A DNA stretch of 64,000 nt, from positions 1 to 64,000 of the forward strand of contig NZ_PXYY01000002.1 in the NCBI RefSeq assembly GCF_003013245.1, read 5' to 3'. Under the pieces are notes generated by a model. That model did no database searches, had not been told where the DNA came from, and was given only the letters and a program-made list of their open reading frames with translations. The DNA is from Neisseria iguanae (GTDB taxonomy: Bacteria > Pseudomonadota > Gammaproteobacteria > Burkholderiales > Neisseriaceae). Made by a program: the position numbers and the translations under genes. This document shows positions 57,546 to 64,000 of the stretch, piece after piece; position 1 is the first letter of the stretch; each line of letters starts with the position of its first letter.

Positions 57546-57815
57546 ATGTCTTATTTATTTGAAATAATAATGACATATATTTCACAGAAATATATCAATT
57601 ATTCTCACAAATGGTATATTGCATTAATTAAAAACATACTAATTTTTATATCATTATCTAGCATAATACTACTTATTGAATTTTATAAAAGTAAATGGGA
57701 GTTAAAAATTTCCTTTATAGAAGCAATAAGGTTGGTACTTATAGTTGGTGCCTGTGGAGGACTAATTTCTTTCATTGTTATAAAAATCATCTATCTTTTT
57801 TTTGATGATGGATAA
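57546..57815 (+). CDS. Small membrane protein, probable immunity protein
   Basis: 89 residues starting at the base after the tpsA stop (TAA-ATG), with AAGGAGGGG as ribosome-binding site inside the tpsA end. Two strong membrane helices: WYIALIKNILIFISLSSIIL near 21-42 and IRLVLIVGACGGLISFIVIK near 60-80, with a charged tail. AT-rich like the preceding toxin-like domain. In contact-dependent inhibition loci the gene directly after the toxin encodes its immunity protein; a membrane location would fit a toxin that acts on the inner membrane. No recognised family. Confidence 0.7.
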   Translation: MSYLFEIIMTYISQKYINYSHKWYIALIKNILIFISLSSIILLIEFYKSKWELKISFIEAIRLVLIVGACGGLISFIVIKIIYLFFDDG

Positions 57816-57853
57816 TCAAAATTCACTAATATATGTGTATTGGACGATTAAAA

Positions 57854-58393
57854 ATGGAGTCAAATAATTACTTTAACCATTTACTGGAACGTCTGCAATG
57901 GACAGTATCGGATAATTATTCATTAGAATCATTTTTCCAGGGAGACGTAATTTTAGCTTCTGAAAAAAAATTGCAATCATGTACAGAGTTCTTTTATAGA
58001 ATTTTAAGATGTAAATTAATTCAAGTAGATTGGATTTTTAATGAGGAATTTTGGATTACAAATAACCTTTCAATCCCCGAGGTGTTTGCAGAGATGATGA
58101 TTAAGTATCCACACTATAAATTGTACAAACCTTCCAATGAGTTTGCAGATGAGATGCAATTAAAAATATGGCTGGAGAGCTATTTCATTGCCACAGAAAA
58201 ATTAGAATCCATTTCTGACCGCTGCCGTTTAGACAGAGGGGATTATCCGATTGATATGAGCGATGAGCGGTGGATTCAATTTGATAGGGAAATCCGCAAG
58301 GTATTTTTAGAAAACGGTGTCCCCTGGGATATAGAGCATCCTTTATTCCCGATTGATAAAACAAGGTTTAATATCGATACCGGCGGTGCATAA
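57854..58393 (+). CDS. Orphan protein of unknown function, possible second immunity gene
   Basis: 179 residues from ATG 57854 (MESNNYFNHLLERLQWTVSD); seven more in-frame codons lie upstream. Soluble, tryptophan- and acid-rich, with no signal or membrane segment: FAEMMIKYPHYKLYKPSNEF, FDREIRKVFLENGVPWDIEH, HPLFPIDKTRF. It does not resemble a known enzyme. AT-rich like its neighbours. Its last codons (NIDTGGA-stop) run into the start of the tpsA-like cassette, so the native C-terminus may be lost. Position suggests an immunity gene left over from a displaced toxin tail. Confidence 0.6.
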   Translation: MESNNYFNHLLERLQWTVSDNYSLESFFQGDVILASEKKLQSCTEFFYRILRCKLIQVDWIFNEEFWITNNLSIPEVFAEMMIKYPHYKLYKPSNEFADEMQLKIWLESYFIATEKLESISDRCRLDRGDYPIDMSDERWIQFDREIRKVFLENGVPWDIEHPLFPIDKTRFNIDTGGA

Positions 58394-58760
58394 CTCTAAG
58401 GGCCATGTCGGCAAAACCCTGAAAGATTTGGGCAGAAGCCAAACCGTAAAGAACCTGGTTGTCGCAGCGGCGACCGCAGGCGTTGCCGATAAAATCGGTG
58501 CCAGTTCCGCATTACAATGGAGCAAAAATGCTACCGTTAACCAACTCACTGTCAATCTTGCCAGCGCAGGCAGCAGTGCGGTGATTTCTACCGCCGTCAA
58601 CGGCGGCAGTCTGAAAGATACTTTAGAGGCAGAGATTTTAGCGGCACTGGTCAATACCGCGCACGGTGCGGCGGCAAGCAAAATCAAACAAATCAACGGA
58701 GAAACATGGTACCGCCAAGTCGCGCATAAGATTGCCCATGCGGTTGCAGGATGTGCGGCT
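58380..58760 (+). pseudogene. Silent tpsA-type (tpsC-like) 3' cassette
   Basis: VHNSKGHVGKTLKDLGRSQT then VKNLVVAAATAGVADKIGAS parallels tpsA NNKGDVGKALKELGTSQTVK (56308-56367), so it is a diverged copy of the pre-toxin region without the N-terminus. It continues with NQLTVNLASAGSSAVISTAV and ETWYRQVAHKIAHAVAGCAA (DUF637-like). No start codon with ribosome-binding site is seen. Such promoterless cassettes downstream of tpsA in Neisseria are thought to recombine into tpsA and swap its C-terminus. Confidence 0.7.
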
Positions 58761-59189
58761 GGAGCGACCAATAAAACCTGGCTGGCCCGCGCCTTAGGCG
58801 TACAGGCTTGCCGGAACGGTTTTAAGACTTCCTTTTACAATGCAACTCAATTGTTGACCGATCTGGAGTTGGCCGTTTTAGCTAATGAAGTACATCTGTT
58901 GAAGCAGAAATTAGTCAAACCCCAACTGCTGATTATTGATGATTTTGGGATAGGCGCAATTCAGCCGAGCATAGAAGCACGCTTGCTGGACATTATTGAT
59001 AAACAGTCTGCCAACGGTGGATTGATGATTACCGCGCAAATTCCACCGGAGAAATGGTTTGACTTGTTTCATGATGCGGCGGTTGCCGATGCGATTTTGG
59101 ACAGAATCATACACCGCTCACACCGGATTAATCTGACAGGTGATTCGATGAGAAAAAGGAAAGGCGGGGTAAGGTTAGACAGTCTCTAA
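58757..59189 (+). mobile_element. Truncated IS21-family IstB fused in frame to the cassette
   Basis: From KTWLARALGVQACRNGFKTS the protein is IstB: the end of the Walker A region, then FYNATQLLTDLEL, Walker B LLIIDDFGIGAIQPS, GLMITAQIPPEKWFDLF and DAILDRIIHRSHRINLTGDS ending MRKRKGGVRLDSL. The glycine-rich P-loop is mostly replaced by cassette sequence (GCAAGATNKTW), so ATP binding is doubtful. The transposase IstA is absent. The insertion arrived inside a tps cassette and kept the reading frame. Confidence 0.8.
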
Positions 59190-59199
59190 CTTAGAAAAA

Positions 59200-59236
59200 A
59201 GCAATTTGCTGTAAGGGCAAATTGCTTTTTTATGGT
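59200..59236 (+). terminator. Terminator after the istB fragment
   Basis: AGCAATTTGC and GCAAATTGCT around a 7-base loop, followed by TTTTTT, 10 bases after the istB stop. Not uptake-sequence based. Confidence 0.85.
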
Positions 59237-59369
59237 TCTTTTGCCTCGCACAAGTCACAAGGTTTCTATATCTTTTATTAGTTAATTTTAGTTAAGTTAT
59301 TTTATGGTTGCGAACAGCATTCTCTGGGCTTGTAGATAATATTTTGGAGTGGCTGTTAGTAGCATTCTG

Positions 59370-59812
59370 GTGGTTGCCGCGTGCCAGATAAGTCACCACA
59401 TTTGATGATGTGCCGCCCGGACAGCAACCGACCAAAATCACGCCGACTGCGACTTGAGGCGGCAAATCCAATAACTTGGTGAGCAGGTAAGCCGCCAGCG
59501 GCATAATAACGAATTGCCCCAACACGCCGATAATCACGGCTTTGGGGTGTTGGACGATGATTTTGAAATCAGACGGACTGAGTGTCAAACCCATGCCGAA
59601 CATAACGACGCCGAGCAGTAAGGGCACATATTGCAGCACCCATTTGAACGTTTTTGGGAAAAAAATGCCGTGATAGCGCACAAGGCTGCCCAAAAGGGAA
59701 AGGTTTTGACGATGAAATGGCTGATTTTGGTAAGCTTGCTCATAATTGTCGCCATTATAAAAATCGCAAGCATACACGTCTTGGCAGGATAATGCAAAAG
59801 TAGGCAGGTCGT
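59370..59812 (-). pseudogene. Bile acid:sodium symporter family protein, truncated and frameshifted
   Basis: N-terminal piece [20 protein letters not shown] then CAITAFF in one frame; after a T7 run at about 59660-59670 the frame changes to [60 protein letters not shown] and [13 protein letters not shown]. This is the first half of a BASS-family transporter (GMGLTLxxxDF, GCCPGGxxSN). After ARGN the sequence becomes unrelated: the last ~150 residues were removed at the island edge. Confidence 0.85.
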
Positions 59813-59893
59813 CTGAAAACAAGGCGGAACACAATCAACGTTTCTCAAACATGACATGCCGGTTTTATTTCTGCGATTTCAGACGGCCTTTTT

Positions 59894-60817
59894 TCAAACT
59901 TTCAAGCGCGCAGCAGTTTGGCCGTATCGGTAGGATTGGTCGGCAATCCGATTGCGCAGCCAGCGTGCTGCCGGTGCGATTTCTCCAGCAAGCATGCCGG
60001 TTTCGCCGATTTGACTGTCGCGCAACACATCGGCTGCGGCGCCGTGCAACCAAACACCGGCCTGAACGGCTTGTTGCGTGTCGATGCCTTGTGCCAGCAG
60101 GCTGCCGATCATACCGCTCAATACATCGCCGCTGCCTGCTGTAGCCAATCCGGCATTGCCGCTAGAGTTGGTATAAATCCGTCCGTCGGGGGTGGCAACT
60201 AAGGATTGATGGCCTTTCAATACGGTGAAGGCATTAAATGTTTGGCTGATGGTTTTTGCCGATTGAATGCGGTTGGCCTGAATGTCGGCGCTGGCGGTGT
60301 GCAATAACCGTGCGGCTTCGGCAGGGTGAGGCGTGAGCACTAACTGACCGTGTTGCTTTGCCAATTCGCGGTCTGTTTGCGAGCGGGCGAGTAAGGTGAG
60401 CGCATCGGCATCAAGTAATAAAGGCTGATTTTGGGTGTGTTGTAATGCCCATGTAACGATGTTTTGCGCATCTTGCTGCAAGCCCAAACCGCAGCCGATT
60501 ACCCATGCGCTGATGTCTTCGTGTCGGCAGAGATTTTCCGCCGTGGCCAACATGATTTCCGGCCGCTCCGGAATCACGGCAAACGGCAAAATGCTTTGGT
60601 TGAACCCCGCCCAAACCTTGCCGCAGCCTTGATACATCGCCGCGGTTGCCGCCAACACTACCGCGCCGCTCATGCCTGCCGCACCGCCTACCACGGCCAA
60701 GGTACCGTAAGTGCCTTTGTGTGATTGGGCATGGCGCTGCCGGAATACGTCCGGAAACCGAGAGGCCATCTGAAAAATTTGTTTGGGGTTAAGAATCTGA
60801 TAAGGTGGATAAATCAT
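59894..60817 (-). CDS. nnrD: ADP-dependent NAD(P)H-hydrate dehydratase
   Basis: 307 residues from ATG 60817, which gives the usual N-terminus; 29 further upstream codons look untranslated. Repairs damaged NAD(P)H hydrates using ADP. Ribokinase-like fold: HKGTYGTLAVVGGAAGMSGA near 35-54, VWAGFNQSILPFAVIPERPE near 70-89, LLLDADALTLLA, LTPHPAEAARLL near 165-176, VLKGHQSLVATPDGRIYTNS and the C-terminal NAGLATAGSGDVLSGMIGSL near 232-251 (nucleotide-binding GSGD). The NnrE epimerase domain is not fused here. Divergent from the cytochrome b561 gene. Confidence 0.93.
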   Translation of the reverse strand: MIYPPYQILNPKQIFQMASRFPDVFRQRHAQSHKGTYGTLAVVGGAAGMSGAVVLAATAAMYQGCGKVWAGFNQSILPFAVIPERPEIMLATAENLCRHEDISAWVIGCGLGLQQDAQNIVTWALQHTQNQPLLLDADALTLLARSQTDRELAKQHGQLVLTPHPAEAARLLHTASADIQANRIQSAKTISQTFNAFTVLKGHQSLVATPDGRIYTNSSGNAGLATAGSGDVLSGMIGSLLAQGIDTQQAVQAGVWLHGAAADVLRDSQIGETGMLAGEIAPAARWLRNRIADQSYRYGQTAARLKV

Positions 60818-60940
60818 GATGATACTGTCGGCAAATTTGGTTAAAATAAGGCAGCAGGCACAATATCGGCATGCTTTCGCCGCATGTCTGATCCGTGCCG
60901 TCACACAAACTTTTTCTATCTTATAAGAAAGAACGCTATA

Positions 60941-61600
60941 ATGAAACAGAAAATCAAAGTTTGGGATTTACCCACGCGCATTTTTCACTGGACACTGGTA
61001 TCGGCCTTCGCCTTTATGTGGTACAGCGGCGAAACCGGCGGCAGTCTGCTGGCATGGCATTTGCGTTGCGGCCTGCTGATTTTGGCCTTGGTGGTGTTCC
61101 GCGTGTGTTGGGGTTTGTGGGGCAGTGATACGGCCAAGTTTGCCAATTTTGTGCGCGGGCCGAAGCAGATTGTGCGTTATATTAAAGGCGAGATTACCGA
61201 AAATGAGCAGCCCGGCCACAATCCGTTGGGTGCGCTGATGGTATTGGCCTTACTGGGCGCAGTGTTGGTGCAAGTCACTACCGGCTTGTTTTCACCGGAT
61301 GACAATACTTTCGTTTACAACGGTTATTTAAACAGCCTGGTCGGCAGCGATATCGGTATGGCCATGCGCAAAATCCATTTTGGCTTCTTCAACCTGCTGT
61401 TGCTTTTGGCGGCGGTGCATATTGTCACCATTTTGGCGTATAAGTTTTTGAAAAAACACAATCTGATTACGCCTATGATTACCGGCTGCAAAGAATTGGA
61501 AGGTAAACTGCCGCTGCTGAAATTTGCGAGTTCGGGCAAATTTATTGCTGCCGTGGCGGTCGCGTTGATGGTGGTGGCGGTGGTGGCGAATATCGGTTAA
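60941..61600 (+). CDS. Cytochrome b561-family membrane protein
   Basis: 219 residues from ATG 60941 (AAGAACG before it). Four main membrane helices. Haem-ligand histidines are likely in PTRIFHWTLV (near 16), LAWHLRCGLL (near 39), RKIHFGFFN (near 147) and AAVHIVTILAYKFL (near 160). PGHNPLGALMVLALL near 92-106 is typical of the Ni/Fe-hydrogenase b-type/b561 group. It probably carries electrons between the quinone pool and a periplasmic partner; no partner gene is adjacent. A C-terminal fifth hydrophobic stretch (IAAVAVALMVVAVVANIG) may be a last anchor. Confidence 0.88.
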   Translation: MKQKIKVWDLPTRIFHWTLVSAFAFMWYSGETGGSLLAWHLRCGLLILALVVFRVCWGLWGSDTAKFANFVRGPKQIVRYIKGEITENEQPGHNPLGALMVLALLGAVLVQVTTGLFSPDDNTFVYNGYLNSLVGSDIGMAMRKIHFGFFNLLLLLAAVHIVTILAYKFLKKHNLITPMITGCKELEGKLPLLKFASSGKFIAAVAVALMVVAVVANIG

Positions 61601-61664
61601 ACCGGCTTTCACCATAAAACAGGCCGTTTGGGGATTCACCATTATCGTACAGACGGCCTTTTTA

Positions 61665-62384
61665 TTAACCGCGCCTTGCCGCAAAAAAATCCCGCAATAC
61701 ATTTCCGCACTCATCGGCCAACACACCGCCCAAAACCGCGGTGTGTTTGTTTAGTATATTGTGTCCAAACAGATTCAATACGCTGCCTGCCGCCCCGGTT
61801 TTCGGTTCGGCGGCGCCGAAAATGACACGTTTCACGCGTGCCTGAATCAGGGCGGAGGCACACATGGCACAAGGTTCGAGCGTGATGTACACGTCGCAGC
61901 CGTCGAGACGGTAGTTGCCCAATGCCGCACCTGCCTGTGCTAAAGCACGGATTTCGGCGTGGTGGCTGATGTTGTGGTTGCGTACGCAGGTGTTGTGGGC
62001 AGCGGCGATGATTTGGCCTTTTTGCACCACCACTGTGCCGACGGGAATTTCTTCCATCTGGGAAGACTGCTTGGCTTGTTGCAACGCTGCCTGCATAAAT
62101 TTTTCCATTTCAGACGGTGTGGGGAATACGGCCACAGGCGGGTGTTGTTTGATTTGTCCGGTTACCGCGGCTTTTTGCGTGTCGCTCAAATCAGCAGCAG
62201 CAATTCCCAGCAGCAAGGCTTCGAGCTGCCATAAAGTGCTTTGGGTGACGGTGCAGCCGGCGGCTTTAAGCAGCAAGAATGCTTTGGCCGAACCGATTTG
62301 ACGCAAATCTGCCACGGTTTCTATGCCCAAGCTATGCAGCGTGACTAGGGTTTTCGGGGCGATGGGCGGGGTGCTTAATTTCAT
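61665..62384 (-). CDS. tadA: tRNA-specific adenosine deaminase fused to a TfoX C-terminal domain
   Basis: 239 residues from ATG 62384, two bases after the miaA stop (ATG 62405 is an alternative that overlaps miaA). Residues ~8-75 match the TfoX C-terminal helix-hairpin-helix domain (LVTLHSLGIETVADLRQIG, then LLKAAGCTVTQSTLWQLEAL). Residues ~90-239 are TadA: HAEIRALAQA with zinc histidine and catalytic glutamate, ITLEPCAMCASALIQARV with the PCxxC zinc ligands, and the NHNILNKH-type tail. TadA makes inosine at position 34 of tRNA-Arg(ACG). The fusion is unusual compared with E. coli TadA. Confidence 0.93.
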   Translation of the reverse strand: MKLSTPPIAPKTLVTLHSLGIETVADLRQIGSAKAFLLLKAAGCTVTQSTLWQLEALLLGIAAADLSDTQKAAVTGQIKQHPPVAVFPTPSEMEKFMQAALQQAKQSSQMEEIPVGTVVVQKGQIIAAAHNTCVRNHNISHHAEIRALAQAGAALGNYRLDGCDVYITLEPCAMCASALIQARVKRVIFGAAEPKTGAAGSVLNLFGHNILNKHTAVLGGVLADECGNVLRDFFAARRG

Positions 62385-62385
62385 T

Positions 62386-63336
62386 TCAAGCGGTCTGTTT
62401 TTCAAAATGATTGCGCACCGAATTTAAGGCCGTCTGAACATAACCGCTGCCGCTATAAGGGTCGAGCGTGCGGGCCAACGGGATTTTGCGCAACCAAGTG
62501 AGCTGGCGTTTGGCCAATTGGCGCGTGGCGGCGATGCCTTTTTCGACAAAGGTATCGTAACCGGTCAGGCCGTCGAGATAATCCCATGCTTGGCGGTAGC
62601 CGACGCAGCGCATGGCGGTGGAATCGGGTGTCAGTTCGGGATATCGGTGTTTCAGCATGTACATTTCATCCAAAAAACCTTGTGCCAGCATTTGCTTGAA
62701 ACGTTTACCGATTTGCGCGTGCAGCAAGGCGCGGTTTTCCGGAATCAGGGCGATGGTGCACAAATCCAGCGACGGCATGTGGGTTGCTTTTTCGGCAAAA
62801 TGTCGGCTTAAAGGTTTGCCCGTGAGCATGAATACTTCCAATGCGCGTTCGATGCGCTGGCTGTCGTTGGCTTTCAGACGGCCTGCGGTTTCGGGGTCGG
62901 TTTCTTGCAAACGCTGATACAAATGCGCTAAACCATATTCGGCTTTGCTGGCTTGAAGTCGGGCGCGGGTGGCGGCATCGGCTTCGGGTAAATTGTTCAA
63001 ACCTTCGGTCAGCGCGTGGAAGTACATCATCGTACCGCCGACAATCAAAGGCAGCCTGCCGCGCGCATGAATCTCATCCACCAAGCGTACGCAATCAGCC
63101 ACAAATTCGGCCGCGCTGTAACTTTCCAGCGGCGAAATGATGTCAATCAAATGGTGCGGCACGCCGGCACGTTCTGCGGCAGTGGGCTTGGCGGTGCCGA
63201 TGTCCATGTCGCGGTATACCAGCGCGGAATCCAAGCTGATGATTTCGACCGGCAGGCTTTTGGCGATTTTGAGCGCGAGGCCGGTTTTACCGCTGGCGGT
63301 CGGACCGAGGACGGCAAAGGCTTTAGGTGTGTTCAT
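62386..63336 (-). CDS. miaA: tRNA dimethylallyltransferase
   Basis: 316 residues. Adds a dimethylallyl group to A37 of tRNAs that read codons starting with U. P-loop VLGPTASGKTGLALKIA near 9-25, SLDSALVYRDMDIGTAKPT near 34-52, LIVGGTMMYFHALTEGLNNL near 98-117, then NDSQRIERALEVFMLTGKPL near 160-179 and the C-terminal AMRCVGYRQAWDYLDG and KRQLTWLRK. Translationally coupled to tadA downstream; both modify tRNA. Confidence 0.97.
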   Translation of the reverse strand: MNTPKAFAVLGPTASGKTGLALKIAKSLPVEIISLDSALVYRDMDIGTAKPTAAERAGVPHHLIDIISPLESYSAAEFVADCVRLVDEIHARGRLPLIVGGTMMYFHALTEGLNNLPEADAATRARLQASKAEYGLAHLYQRLQETDPETAGRLKANDSQRIERALEVFMLTGKPLSRHFAEKATHMPSLDLCTIALIPENRALLHAQIGKRFKQMLAQGFLDEMYMLKHRYPELTPDSTAMRCVGYRQAWDYLDGLTGYDTFVEKGIAATRQLAKRQLTWLRKIPLARTLDPYSGSGYVQTALNSVRNHFEKQTA

Positions 63337-63376
63337 GAAGCGATTCAGATGATAGGGAACGGCAAATTATAACAAA

Positions 63377-63414
63377 AAGGCCGTCTGAAAGCAGGGCTTT
63401 TCAGACGGCCTTTG
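63377..63414. terminator. Inverted uptake-sequence terminator of aroA
   Basis: AAAGGCCGTCTGAAA and TTTCAGACGGCCTTT around a short loop, just past the aroA stop on the minus strand. Confidence 0.85.
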
Positions 63415-63425
63415 GATATTCAACC

Positions 63426-64000
63426 TTATAACGCTTCGGTAATTTCGCCGAACACGTCAAAATAAGTCGGAAAAGTTTTGTGCGTGCATTTTGGGTCGTT
63501 GATGGTGACCGGCACGCCCAACAGCGACACCAGCGAGAAACACATGGCGATGCGGTGGTCGTCGTAGGTGTCAATGGCGGCATCGGCGTTTAATTGTGGC
63601 GGCGGCGTAATGTAGATGGCTTCTTCTTCTTCCGCCACTTCCGCGCCGAGTTTGCGCAATTCGTTAGCCATGGCGGCGATGCGGTCGGTTTCTTTCACGC
63701 GCCATGAACCGATGTTGCGCAGGGTGCAGGGTTTGCCGCTTGCCAACGCAATGACGGCCAAAGTCATTGCGGCATCGGGAATGTGGTTGGCATCCAAGTC
63801 AAAGGCTTTGACCGCTTGGCCTTCAGCACGTGAAATTTCAATGAAATTGTCACCCCACACCGCATGGGCACCGATTTTTTCCAATTCGCGCGCAAAAGCC
63901 ACATCGCCCTGAATGCTGTTCAAGCCAATGCCGGTCACGCGAATCGGCGTGCCGGAAATCAAGCCCGCGCCTAAGAAATAAGACGCACTGGAAGCATCGC
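63426..64000 (-). CDS. aroA: 3-phosphoshikimate 1-carboxyvinyltransferase, C-terminal part (cut by the right edge)
   Basis: The frame is open to the window edge, so the start and the N-terminal half are outside. EPSP synthase joins PEP to shikimate-3-phosphate. Visible C-terminal signatures are [16 protein letters not shown] at the edge, [36 protein letters not shown] (with the catalytic KETDR block) and [19 protein letters not shown] (DDHRIAM). Nothing unusual is seen. Confidence 0.97.
   Translation of the reverse strand, partial: DASSASYFLGAGLISGTPIRVTGIGLNSIQGDVAFARELEKIGAHAVWGDNFIEISRAEGQAVKAFDLDANHIPDAAMTLAVIALASGKPCTLRNIGSWRVKETDRIAAMANELRKLGAEVAEEEEAIYITPPPQLNADAAIDTYDDHRIAMCFSLVSLLGVPVTINDPKCTHKTFPTYFDVFGEITEAL

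Overview
The window is a stretch of chromosome from a Neisseriaceae bacterium, most likely a commensal Neisseria of the AG-DUS group. The 12-base neisserial DNA uptake sequence occurs dozens of times in the dialect AGGCCGTCTGAA. It often stands as inverted pairs that form the transcription terminators between genes. The housekeeping proteins look neisserial throughout, for example an E3 of pyruvate dehydrogenase with its own lipoyl domain.

Layout. 1-6.1 kb: tail of an unknown gene, accA, tilS, an rpoE/anti-sigma pair, a SpoU methyltransferase and a YecA-like SEC-C protein. 6.1-16.1 kb: mostly minus-strand genes (DUF456 membrane protein, ttcA, an esterase, lgt, an M14 carboxypeptidase, dinB, a GNAT acetyltransferase, yciB, purK), with argB on the plus strand. 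16.1-17.7 kb: a gene graveyard that includes an exact 164-bp copy of part of trpE. 17.7-21.5 kb: trpE, a membrane protein, a short-chain dehydrogenase and an Smr protein. 22.0-28.4 kb: the pyruvate dehydrogenase operon aceE-aceF-lpdA. 28.5-34.2 kb: an IS5-type remnant, the two-component pair narP/narQ, and, divergent from it, molybdenum cofactor genes moaD-moaE-mobA-moeA, which suggests nitrate respiration. 34.3-38.6 kb: ppiA, a dead yceI, IS1595-type and NIME-like debris, then tkt. 38.7-45.5 kb: one intact aromatic-acid MFS transporter surrounded by pseudogenes (MocR-type regulator, second MFS carrier, shikimate/quinate dehydrogenase, LysR regulator, LMW phosphatase, a gene split by a stop codon). 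This looks like a decayed quinate/shikimate or aromatic-acid use cluster. 45.6-47.5 kb: tRNA-Asp and tRNA-Val (both with mispaired stems), ribA, a GAF-like gene and tRNA-Leu(TAG).

47.5-59.4 kb is an accessory island. It begins at tRNA-Leu with a frameshifted P4-type integrase and primase/DUF927 fragments. A two-partner secretion locus follows: tpsB, then a giant tpsA whose 3' end is AT-rich. That end encodes an unrecognised C-terminal toxin-like domain, directly followed by a small membrane protein (likely immunity), a second orphan protein, and a silent tpsA-type cassette fused in frame to a broken IS21 IstB. Both tpsB and tpsA carry frameshifts and tpsA also has a nonsense codon, so as read the system is inactive unless these are errors or switchable. 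The island cuts off the 3' end of a bile-acid:sodium symporter gene. 59.9-64.0 kb is ordinary again: nnrD, a cytochrome b561, tadA (fused to a TfoX C-terminal domain), miaA and the end of aroA.

The strongest candidate for something undescribed is the toxin/immunity tail of the TPS locus at 56.6-58.4 kb.
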